NCBI GenBank assembly: GCA_964577825.1
Contig: CAZOBJ010000166.1
Location: 1 to 5,352, forward strand
DNA length: 5,352 bases
Direction of reading: 5' to 3'
Origin: CAZOBJ01 sp964577825
GTDB lineage: Bacteria > Planctomycetota > SZUA-567 > JAFGNG01
Made by a program: the position numbers and the translations under genes. The notes below the pieces were generated by a model, which worked only from the letters and a program-made list of their open reading frames with translations, ran no database searches and was not told the origin of the DNA. Shown one piece after another: positions 1 to 5,297 of this stretch (positions are counted from its first letter, which is position 1; every line of letters begins with the position of its first letter).

Positions 1-1
1 A

Positions 2-181
2 CGCACGAAAAACGCCGTGAAGCGCGAGGACGGTTCGAGCATCCGCTTTGATACGAACGCGGTGGTGCTCATCGACGAAAACAAGAACCCGCGGGGCACG
101 CGGATCTTCGGACCCGTCGCCCGCGAGCTGCGCCAGCGGCAGTTCATGAAGATCGTGTCTCTGGCGCAGGAGGTGATCTGA
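2..181 (+). CDS. rplN: 50S ribosomal protein L14 (uL14), 3' end only
   Basis: This is the last 59 codons of L14, cut by the left edge of the window; the family is usually about 122 residues, so roughly the C-terminal half is present. The reading frame was fixed by the TGA at 179-181. The visible residues match the L14 C-terminus closely: RTKNAVKREDGSSIRFDTNA, then VVLIDENKNPRGTRIFGPVA, then RELRQRQFMKIVSLAQEVI. L14 binds 23S rRNA on the subunit interface of the large subunit and forms intersubunit bridges with 16S rRNA; that is known for the family. It sits 21 nt upstream of rplX, the normal junction of this operon. Nothing unusual is seen in the visible part. Confidence 0.97.
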   Translation, partial: RTKNAVKREDGSSIRFDTNAVVLIDENKNPRGTRIFGPVARELRQRQFMKIVSLAQEVI

Positions 182-202
182 GGCCGCAAGGAGACAGGCG
201 CG

Positions 203-613
203 ATGGCGCGCGTGAAGACGCAGCTGCGCAAGGATGACATCGTCCAGGTCATCAAGGGCGCGGACAGCGGCCGCTTGACCGTGGACGAGGGCGGCGACGA
301 GCGCCTGCGAGGGCGTCGAGGCAAGGTGTTGCGCATCGACCGCGAGCGCGGGCGCGCCCTGGTGGAGGGCGTGCGGCTCGTGTACAAGCATCAGCGCGCG
401 AGTCAGGACCCGTCGCAGCCGCGGCCCGGGCGCATTCAGAAAGAGGCGCCCGTGCCTTTGAGCAACCTGATGCTGGTGTGCACGTCGTGTGACCGGCCGG
501 TCCGCGTGGGCGCCCGGGTGGAGGAAGACACGGACGCACAGGGCGCCCGGCGCCGACATAAGGTGCGCGTGTGCAAGAAGTGCGGACAGGACCTGCCGGA
601 GAGGGTGAGCTGA
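203..613 (+). CDS. rplX: 50S ribosomal protein L24 (uL24) with KOW insert and four-cysteine C-terminus
   Basis: L24 is an assembly-initiating 23S rRNA-binding protein near the polypeptide exit tunnel. At 136 residues it is longer than the usual 100-110. The KOW domain starts at about residue 10 (KDDIVQVIKGADSG) and resumes at GRRGKVLRID (37-46), but about 14 extra acidic and polar residues, including TVDEGGDE, lie between G23 and G40, where most L24 proteins have two. The conserved VEGVRLVYKHQR (54-65) and KEAPVPLSNLMLV (80-92) follow. The C-terminal part carries C93-x2-C96 and C124-x2-C127, a zinc-ribbon-like arrangement resembling that recalled for Thermus L24. The ATG at 203 follows AAGGAG at 188-193 with good spacing. 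The stop is 1 nt from the rplE start, suggesting translational coupling. The identity is secure; zinc binding is inferred. Confidence 0.96.
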   Translation: MARVKTQLRKDDIVQVIKGADSGRLTVDEGGDERLRGRRGKVLRIDRERGRALVEGVRLVYKHQRASQDPSQPRPGRIQKEAPVPLSNLMLVCTSCDRPVRVGARVEEDTDAQGARRRHKVRVCKKCGQDLPERVS

Positions 614-614
614 C

Positions 615-1184
615 ATGGCCCGGCTGTTGGACCACTATCGCAGCGAGATTGTGCCGGCGCTCCAGCGAGAGCTCGGGCGGGCCAATCGGCTGTCCCTGCC
701 GCGCCTGGAGAAGATCTGCATCAACATGGGCGTCGGCCGCGCACTGCAGGACCCGAAGCTGCTCGAACGCGCTGTAGAGGACCTGACCACGATCACCGGA
801 CAGCGGCCCGCGATCACCCAGGCGCGGCGGTCCGTGTCGAACTTCAAGGTACGCGCCGGCATGCGGATCGGGTGCCGCGTGACGCTGCGCGGCGCGCGCA
901 TGTACGAGTTTTTCGATCGCCTGGTCAATGGGGCGATGCCCCGAATTCGCGACTTTCGCGGAGTGAAGCGCAACGCCTTTGACGCGCAGGGCAACTATTC
1001 GCTCGGGATCACCGAGCAGATCATCTTCCCGGAGGTGGACCCAGATCGCGCCGACGTGACCCAGGGCATGGACATCACGTTCGTGGTGACGGGCGCGCGC
1101 AACGTGGACGAGAGTCGACGGCTCCTGGAGCTGATGGGCGTGCCCTTTGCGCGTCCGGCGAGTTCCGCAGCCGAACAGGTGTAG
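615..1184 (+). CDS. rplE: 50S ribosomal protein L5 (uL5)
   Basis: L5 binds 5S rRNA with L18 and places it in the central protuberance of the large subunit, where it also contacts the P-site tRNA. The 189-residue product matches the family end to end: LLDHYRSEIVPAL at 4-16, LPRLEKICINMGVG at 28-41, ITGQRPAITQARRSVSNFKV at 60-79, the IGCRVTLRG core at 85-93, PRIRDFRG at 109-116 and the ITEQIIFPEVD segment. The E. coli protein has 179 residues; the extra length here is mostly a short tail, ASSAAEQV, after the usual GVPFARP end. The ATG at 615 lies 1 nt after the rplX stop with a GGAGAGG Shine-Dalgarno sequence at 598-604, inside the rplX coding end. In E. coli, S8 represses this operon by binding mRNA at this junction; whether that holds here cannot be told by eye. 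Confidence 0.98.
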   Translation: MARLLDHYRSEIVPALQRELGRANRLSLPRLEKICINMGVGRALQDPKLLERAVEDLTTITGQRPAITQARRSVSNFKVRAGMRIGCRVTLRGARMYEFFDRLVNGAMPRIRDFRGVKRNAFDAQGNYSLGITEQIIFPEVDPDRADVTQGMDITFVVTGARNVDESRRLLELMGVPFARPASSAAEQV

Positions 1185-1194
1185 GAGAGGCAAG

Positions 1195-1380
1195 ATGGCC
1201 CGCACGGCCCTAAGAGAAAAGGCCAAGCGTACTCCGAAGTACAGTTCTCGGGCGTACCATCGGTGCGAGCTGTGCGGCAGATCGCGCAGCGTGTATCGCA
1301 AGTTCCGCGTGTGCAGGCTGTGCCTGCGCAGGCTGGCCAGCGAGGGGAAGGTCCCCGGCGTGGTGAAATCCAGCTGGTAG
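1195..1380 (+). CDS. rpsN: 30S ribosomal protein S14, type Z (uS14, zinc-binding short form)
   Basis: This small-subunit head protein binds 16S rRNA late in 30S assembly. The 61-residue length and four cysteines, C24-x2-C27-x12-C40-x2-C43, identify the short zinc-binding S14 rather than the roughly 100-residue zinc-free form. The end, GKVPGVVKSSW, is the family signature. The frame is open upstream to 1147 inside rplE, but the true start is the ATG at 1195 (MARTALREKAKR), because GGAGAGG at 1184-1190 lies just before it, overlapping the rplE stop, and the family begins at this methionine. The rplE stop ends 10 nt upstream and rpsH starts 19 nt downstream. No second, zinc-independent S14 copy is visible here. 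Confidence 0.97.
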   Translation: MARTALREKAKRTPKYSSRAYHRCELCGRSRSVYRKFRVCRLCLRRLASEGKVPGVVKSSW

Positions 1381-1399
1381 GGACCGGGAGACCCTGCAC

Positions 1400-1798
1400 A
1401 TGAGCATGACCGATCCGATTGCAGACATGCTGACGCGAATCCGCAATGCGATTGCGGTGCGCAAGCAGACCGTGTCCATGCCCTGCACCAAGGTCAAGCT
1501 GGGCGTCGCCGAGGTGCTCAAACGCGAGGGGTACATTCGGGACTTCGACTTTCAGGAAAGCCAGCCCCAGAACACGCTGGTGATTGCACTCAAGTACGGC
1601 CCCGAGGGCGAGCGCGTCATTGAGCATATTCAGCGGGCGAGTCGACCCGGCCGGCGGCTCTACGTGGGGGTGGACGAGGTGCCCCGCGTGCTCAACGGCC
1701 TGGGGATCGCGGTGCTCACCACGAACCGCGGCATGCTCTCCGACCGCGAGGCGCGCGAGCAGCACGTCGGCGGCGAGGTCCTGTGCACGGTTTGGTAG
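1400..1798 (+). CDS. rpsH: 30S ribosomal protein S8 (uS8)
   Basis: S8 binds the central domain of 16S rRNA (helix 21 region) early in 30S assembly and in E. coli is the translational repressor of the spc operon. The 132-residue product has the standard N-terminus MSMTDPIADMLTRIRNA and the standard C-terminus GGEVLCTVW. The C-terminal domain holds the family's DREAR element at about 115-119. The highly conserved STSxG rRNA-contact motif appears here as T107-T-N-R-G111, a substitution worth noting. The ATG at 1400 is preferred over the ATG at 1406 because GGGAG at 1386-1390 is 9 nt from the first, and MSMTDPIADML is a common S8 start. It lies between rpsN (19 nt gap) and rplF (16 nt gap). Confidence 0.98.
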   Translation: MSMTDPIADMLTRIRNAIAVRKQTVSMPCTKVKLGVAEVLKREGYIRDFDFQESQPQNTLVIALKYGPEGERVIEHIQRASRPGRRLYVGVDEVPRVLNGLGIAVLTTNRGMLSDREAREQHVGGEVLCTVW

Positions 1799-1814
1799 AC
1801 GAGGAAGCAACACC

Positions 1815-2384
1815 ATGTCGCGTGTAGGCAAGCAGCCGGTACCGGTTCCCGATGGCGTGGAAGTGCGCGTGGCCCAGGGCGAGGTGACCGTCAAGGGCCC
1901 CAAGGGTGCGCTTACCCAGAGGCTGGTGCCCGAGCTCGACGTGCAGGTGCAGGACGATCCGGCGCAGGTCTCCGTTTCGCGCAAGAGCGACACGAAGCGA
2001 CACCGAAGCCTGCACGGGCTGTACCAGCGGCTGATCGCCAATATGGTCAAGGGCGTGATCGACGGGTATGAGAAGCAACTCAAGGTCCAAGGCACCGGAT
2101 ACCGGGCCGAGACCGACGGCCGCGACCTGGTGCTCAGCGTAGGATACTCCAACGCGGTGCGCGTGGCGTGTCCGGACGGGATCGAGATCGAGGTGCCCAA
2201 GGCCGTGAGCCGCGAAGAGATGGACATCTTCGTTCGCGGAGCGGACAAACAGCTCGTGGGCGAGATGGCGGCCCGGATCCGCCGGGTGCGTCCCTGCGAT
2301 CCGTACAAGGCCAAGGGGTTGCGTTACGCGGATGAGCACGTGCGGCGTCTGGAAGGCAAGAGCTTCGGCGCTACTGCGGGCTGA
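1815..2384 (+). CDS. rplF: 50S ribosomal protein L6 (uL6)
   Basis: L6 is a two-domain protein at the base of the L7/L12 stalk, next to the sarcin-ricin loop and the factor-binding site. The product is 189 residues (E. coli 177). N-terminal landmarks are MSRVGKQPVPVPDGVEV and GEVTVKGPKGAL (22-33). The second domain has GTGYRAETDGRDLVLSVGYS at 93-112 and the rRNA-binding C-terminal signature RRVRPCDPYKAKGLRYADEH at 156-175, ending in a short SFGATAG tail that accounts for some of the extra length. The usual GYSHPV motif reads GYSNAV (110-115). The frame is open upstream to 1584 inside rpsH, but the ATG at 1815 is the start: GAGGA at 1801-1805 precedes it by 9 nt, and the family begins MSRVGK. 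Confidence 0.98.
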   Translation: MSRVGKQPVPVPDGVEVRVAQGEVTVKGPKGALTQRLVPELDVQVQDDPAQVSVSRKSDTKRHRSLHGLYQRLIANMVKGVIDGYEKQLKVQGTGYRAETDGRDLVLSVGYSNAVRVACPDGIEIEVPKAVSREEMDIFVRGADKQLVGEMAARIRRVRPCDPYKAKGLRYADEHVRRLEGKSFGATAG

Positions 2385-2401
2385 TCCGGGAGGCGAGTGT
2401 G

Positions 2402-2770
2402 ATGGACAACCACAAGGAGAAGCGCCGCCGCTTGCAGCGACGCCACATGCGTGTACGCCGCCGGATCCGCGGCACGAGCGAACGGCCGCGGTTGTCCGTG
2501 TACCGGTCGCTGAAACACGTGTACGCGCAGCTTATCGACGACAGGGCCGGACGTACGATCGCCGCCGCTTCTACGCGCAACGCGGAGGTGCGCGATCAGG
2601 TGCAGTCTACCGGCACCCAGGAGGCGGCCGCAGCGGTTGGCGCGTTGCTCGCGCGCAAGGCGACCGGGCAGGACATCCGCAAGATCGTGTTCGACCGTGG
2701 CGGGCGAAGGTATCATGGCCGCGTGCGCGCATTGGCGGAAGCGGCGCGCAAGGGCGGATTGGAGTTTTGA
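2402..2770 (+). CDS. rplR: 50S ribosomal protein L18 (uL18)
   Basis: L18 binds 5S rRNA together with L5 and anchors it in the central protuberance. The 122-residue product has a very basic N-terminal tail (KEKRRRLQRRHMRVRRRIRG, residues 5-24), the RPRLSVYRSLKHVYAQLIDD core at 28-47, and the C-terminal signature FDRGGRRYHGRVRALAEAAR at 97-116 followed by KGGLEF. A GTG at 2399 lies directly before the ATG at 2402. The ATG is chosen because GGGAGG at 2388-2393 is 8 nt from it but only 5 nt from the GTG; the choice changes the protein by one residue. The gene follows rplF after 17 nt and is followed by the widest gap in the window, 50 nt before rpsE. Confidence 0.98.
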   Translation: MDNHKEKRRRLQRRHMRVRRRIRGTSERPRLSVYRSLKHVYAQLIDDRAGRTIAAASTRNAEVRDQVQSTGTQEAAAAVGALLARKATGQDIRKIVFDRGGRRYHGRVRALAEAARKGGLEF

Positions 2771-2820
2771 GGCGCCCGGGCGACCGGCCCGCCGAGGCAA
2801 TGCACAGAGAGGAGCAGTTC
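2771..2820 (+). other. 50-nt rplR-rpsE spacer, the longest gap in the window
   Basis: This spacer holds a 10-bp perfect palindrome CGCCCGGGCG (2773-2782) and a possible 5-bp all-GC hairpin (CGGGC at 2777-2781 with GCCCG at 2787-2791, 5-nt loop). No T-run follows, so it does not read as an intrinsic terminator. An in-frame ATG at 2800 could begin rpsE seven codons earlier, but it lacks a well-placed ribosome binding site. The right end carries the rpsE Shine-Dalgarno sequence. No promoter boxes are evident. Confidence 0.6.
2806..2814 (+). promoter_or_regulatory. Ribosome binding site that decides the rpsE start
   Basis: AGAGAGGAG at 2806-2814 is a strong Shine-Dalgarno sequence ending 6 nt before the GTG at 2821. 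It supports that GTG over the in-frame ATG at 2800, which lies upstream of the site and has only a GAGG two bases before it. The frame is open far upstream through rplR, so this site is the main start evidence. Confidence 0.8.
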
Positions 2821-3474
2821 GTGGCGGACGAACCGCAGAAGCAAGCGACGCAAGGCGAAGGTCGGCAGGCGGCGAGCGCCGAGAAGCGCCCTTCCAGGCC
2901 CTCCGGCGGTGGCGAGAGGCGTCCGCCCCGCGGAGGACGCTCCCGCGGGGGGGGGCGACGCCCGGGCCGGGGCCGCCGCGAGGATCGGCCGGAGCGCACC
3001 GATGAGCTCAACGACATGCTCGTACCGGGCGGGGTGTTCAAGTGCTCGGCCGTGGTGAAGGGCGGACGCCGATTCAGCTTCGGTGCGGTGGTCGTTGTCG
3101 GCGACGGCAAGGGTCGCGTGGGCGCCGGCTACGGCAAGGCCAAGGAGGTGCCCAGCGCCATCCAGAAGGCCATCAAGATCGGCAAGGAGAACGCGTTCCG
3201 GTTTCCCCTGGTGGGCGAGGCGACCATTCCCCACGAGGTGCACGGCCGCTACGGCGCCGCGCATGTGGTGCTCGTGCCCGCCGGGCCGGGCACGGGAATC
3301 ATTGCGGGCTCCACGGTGAAGACCGTGCTGGAGCTCGGCGGCGTGCACAACGTGTTGACCAAGAGCTTCGGCACGAACAACCGGAAGAACCTGGTGAAGG
3401 CCACGCTCGCCGCGTTGCGGTCCCTGCGCGATCGGCGGGCGGTCGAGGCGCTGAGGGGAGTGAGCATCCAGTGA
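2821..3474 (+). CDS. rpsE: 30S ribosomal protein S5 (uS5) with RGG-rich N-terminal extension
   Basis: S5 contacts 16S rRNA near the mRNA entry side of the 30S subunit and affects decoding accuracy and helicase activity in known ribosomes. The product is 217 residues, starting at GTG, against 167 in E. coli. The core starts near residue 70: KCSAVVKGGRRFSFGAVVVV at 74-93, then VGDGKGRVGAGYGKAKEVPS, the HEVHGRYGAAHVVLVPA segment, GPGTGIIAGSTVKTVLELGG, and LTKSFGTNNRKNLVKATLAA. Residues 1 to about 65 are an extension: a short polar start, then an Arg/Gly/Pro-rich part including RRPPRGGRSRGGGRRPGRGR (33-52), expected to be disordered and RNA-binding. The extension contains a run of nine G (2947-2955). 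M66 (ATG at 3016) is a possible internal start but has no clear ribosome binding site. The stop overlaps the rplO start by 4 nt, leaving no room for rpmD. Confidence 0.96.
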   Translation: MADEPQKQATQGEGRQAASAEKRPSRPSGGGERRPPRGGRSRGGGRRPGRGRREDRPERTDELNDMLVPGGVFKCSAVVKGGRRFSFGAVVVVGDGKGRVGAGYGKAKEVPSAIQKAIKIGKENAFRFPLVGEATIPHEVHGRYGAAHVVLVPAGPGTGIIAGSTVKTVLELGGVHNVLTKSFGTNNRKNLVKATLAALRSLRDRRAVEALRGVSIQ

Positions 3475-3914
3475 ACATCAGCGACGTGAACCGGGCGGCG
3501 AGCCCCCATCGGCGACGAAAGCGGGTCGGCCGGGGCGAGGCCAGCGGCCACGGGAAGACCGCGGGCCGCGGGCATAAGGGGTTTCACCAGCGAAGCGCCA
3601 AGAGCCTGCGCCACACCGAGGGCGGGCAGATGCCACTGGCGCGGCGCATTCCGAAGCGAGGCTTCAACAGCGCCCGATTTCGCGAACCCGTAGGGGCGGT
3701 CAACGTGGGCACGTTGGAACAGGCCTTTGACGCGGGAACGACCGTGGAACCTGATCTACTGCGCCAAAGGGGATTCGTGCGCAAGGACCGGCGGGTCAAG
3801 ATCCTGGGCACCGGCGACCTTCAGAAGTCGCTTACGGTGAAGGCTCATGCGTTCAGCCGCAGCGCCCGGGACAAGATCGAACAGGCCGGCGGTAGCGTCG
3901 AGGTGCTGCGGTAG
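3471..3914 (+). CDS. rplO: 50S ribosomal protein L15 (uL15)
   Basis: L15 is a late-assembling large-subunit protein that threads a long basic N-terminal arm into 23S rRNA. The product is 147 residues (E. coli 144). It begins VNISDVNR, then has the RKRVGRGEASGHGKTAGRGH arm at 16-35 and the signature EGGQMPLARRIPKRGFNS at 50-67. The C-terminal domain includes VNVGTLEQAFDAG and ends SARDKIEQAGGSVEVLR. The GTG at 3471 overlaps the rpsE stop (GTGA) and is preferred: AGGGGAG at 3454-3460 lies 10 nt upstream, and the encoded N-terminus fits the family. A second in-frame GTG at 3486 would shorten the arm by five residues. The frame is open upstream to 3042, but that part lies inside rpsE. The stop directly abuts the secY start. 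Confidence 0.97.
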   Translation: MNISDVNRAASPHRRRKRVGRGEASGHGKTAGRGHKGFHQRSAKSLRHTEGGQMPLARRIPKRGFNSARFREPVGAVNVGTLEQAFDAGTTVEPDLLRQRGFVRKDRRVKILGTGDLQKSLTVKAHAFSRSARDKIEQAGGSVEVLR

Positions 3915-5282
3915 ATGCTCGATTCGTTCGCCAACATCCTGAAGGTTCCCGAGCTTCGGCGCAAGCTGTTGTTCACCCTGTTGATGCTCGTTGTGTTCCG
4001 CTTCGGGTGTTACCTGCCGATCCCGGGGATCGACGTCCCCAAGGTCCAGCAGGTGCTCAGCGAAACGCAGGGGGACGCCTCCTCGGCGCTGGGAAAGCTC
4101 TTGTCGCTGGCGGACATGTTCACCGGAGGCGCCATCGGCCGCGGCGCGGTGTTCAGCCTTGGCATTATGCCATACATCACCGCGTCGATTATCTTCCAGC
4201 TCCTGGTGGGCATTGTTCCTGCGCTGGAGCGGCTACAGCGAGAGGGACCGACCGGGCGCAAGAAGATCGTGCAGTATACGCGCCTGGCGACCGTAGGCCT
4301 GTGCTTGTTCCAGGGCACGGTCATCTGCTGGCAGCTGTTGGAGCGGCGAGCGGAGCCGGGTGCGATGAGCTTCCTCGCGCCGCAGGAAGTGCTCTCGGAC
4401 GGGATGTTCCTGTTCTTCGGCGTGAGTGCCCTGACGGTGGGCACGATCTTCTTGATGTGGCTTGGAGAGCAGATCGACGAGTTCGGGATCGGCAACGGGA
4501 TCTCGATCATCATCATGACCGGGATTATCGCGCGTCTGCCCAGCGCGCTGCGCATGATCCGCGCGGACATGAGCTGGGGTGGCGTGGGCGACACCGGCGA
4601 CCTGCATATGGGCAAGGTCGCCGTCCTGGTGGCCATGTTCGTAGGCATGGTGCTCGCGGTGGTGCTCATCACGTTGGGGCAGCGGCGAGTGCCTGTGCAT
4701 CAAGCCAAGGCCACGCGAGGACGTCGGGTATACGGCGGGCAGCGCAGCTATTTGCCTCTGCGGGTCAATCAGAGCGGCGTGATCCCGATCATATTCGCCC
4801 AGTCGCTCTTGATGCTGCCGCCGTTTATCCTCCGGCTCTTCGGCCCCACGGCGGAGCGGATGTTCAGCTACGGCGGCTACTGGTACATGGTGACGTATGT
4901 GCTGTTGATCATTTTCTTCTGCTACTTCTATACGGCCGTCACGTTCAAGCCAAGCGAGATGGCCGACAACCTGAAGCAGAACGGAAGCTACGTGCCGGGC
5001 ATTCGGCCCGGCAAGCGGACTGCGGACTATCTGGAGAAGATCATGACCCGCATTGCGCTCGCGGGCGCGATCTTCCTGAGCTTTGTGGCGGTGGTGCCCA
5101 CGTTCGTGAATCAGGGCATGGGCGTACGGTACGCCGTTTCCAGCTTCCTGGGCGGCACGGGGCTTCTGATCGTGGTCGGCGTGGCCCTGGACGTGGTGCA
5201 GCGCGTGGAAAGCTACCTCCTCATGAAGCATTATGACGGCTTTGTGCGCGGGGGAAGCCCGATCCGCGGGCGGCGGCGATGA
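3915..5282 (+). CDS. secY: Protein translocase subunit SecY
   Basis: SecY is the channel of the Sec translocon in the inner membrane, working with SecE and SecG, and with SecA or the ribosome. The 455-residue product (E. coli 443) shows ten hydrophobic segments, near 17-36, 76-98, 119-142, 159-184, 192-208, 232-254, 285-306, 322-342, 376-398 and 408-428. Landmarks are RFGCYLPIPGID (29-40), the plug and helix 2 region with MFTGGAIGRG and LGIMPYITASIIFQLL (82-97, including pore-ring candidates I84 and I88), REGPTGRKKIVQYTR (109-123), GEQIDEFGIGNGISIII (184-200), the GRRVYGGQRSYLPLRVNQSG loop (269-288), and ADNLKQNGSYVPGIRPGKRT (350-369) with the functionally critical cytosolic-loop arginine R364. 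The C-terminus ends in a basic tail, RGGSPIRGRRR. The ATG at 3915 immediately follows the rplO TAG, with GAGGTG at 3900-3905 as ribosome binding site. Confidence 0.99.
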   Translation: MLDSFANILKVPELRRKLLFTLLMLVVFRFGCYLPIPGIDVPKVQQVLSETQGDASSALGKLLSLADMFTGGAIGRGAVFSLGIMPYITASIIFQLLVGIVPALERLQREGPTGRKKIVQYTRLATVGLCLFQGTVICWQLLERRAEPGAMSFLAPQEVLSDGMFLFFGVSALTVGTIFLMWLGEQIDEFGIGNGISIIIMTGIIARLPSALRMIRADMSWGGVGDTGDLHMGKVAVLVAMFVGMVLAVVLITLGQRRVPVHQAKATRGRRVYGGQRSYLPLRVNQSGVIPIIFAQSLLMLPPFILRLFGPTAERMFSYGGYWYMVTYVLLIIFFCYFYTAVTFKPSEMADNLKQNGSYVPGIRPGKRTADYLEKIMTRIALAGAIFLSFVAVVPTFVNQGMGVRYAVSSFLGGTGLLIVVGVALDVVQRVESYLLMKHYDGFVRGGSPIRGRRR

Positions 5283-5297
5283 GGAGGGCCAGCCGCT
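5272..5297 (+). promoter_or_regulatory. Short hairpin holding the map ribosome binding site in its loop
   Basis: GGCGGC... pairing is possible between 5272-5277 and 5292-5297 (five Watson-Crick pairs, GCGGC with GCCGC, plus one G-U pair), with a 14-nt loop 5278-5291. The loop holds the secY stop (5280-5282) and the strong GAGGAGGG Shine-Dalgarno sequence (5281-5288). The hairpin ends one base before the map ATG. The base pairing is read directly; any regulatory role, such as coupling to ribosomes finishing secY, is inference, and such stems arise by chance in GC-rich DNA. Confidence 0.3.

Noticed and set aside
252..1301. Long open frame of 349 codons on the minus strand across rplX, rplE and rpsN
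   Set aside because: It lies opposite well-identified ribosomal genes, has low-complexity Arg/Ala/Pro/His-rich translation without a recognisable domain, and such frames are expected in GC-rich coding DNA.
995..2314. Long open frame of 439 codons on the minus strand across rplE to rplF
   Set aside because: It is a shadow of four conserved genes, rich in Ser, Thr and Arg with no domain recognised.
2777..2791. GC hairpin in the rplR-rpsE spacer as a transcription terminator
   Set aside because: The stem is short and is not followed by a T-run, and the essential genes downstream have no separate promoter in view.
2332..2820. Upstream in-frame extension of rpsE through rplR, suggesting a much longer S5 or a fused protein
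   Set aside because: The extension overlaps all of rplR in another frame and has no known domain, and a strong ribosome binding site at 2806-2814 marks the GTG at 2821.
3042..3470. Upstream in-frame extension of rplO through rpsE
   Set aside because: It lies entirely inside conserved S5 coding sequence in another frame; the L15 family start matches the GTG at 3471.
4233..5231. Open frame of 332 codons antisense to secY
   Set aside because: Its His/Arg/Asp-rich composition is typical of the complement of hydrophobic GC-rich coding sequence, and no domain is seen.
4007..5236. Open frame of 409 codons nested in secY in another forward frame
   Set aside because: SecY is conserved throughout its length in the chosen frame. 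The nested frame gives an Arg/Ala/Gly/His-rich sequence with no membrane segments or family match, as expected from GC-rich codon positions.
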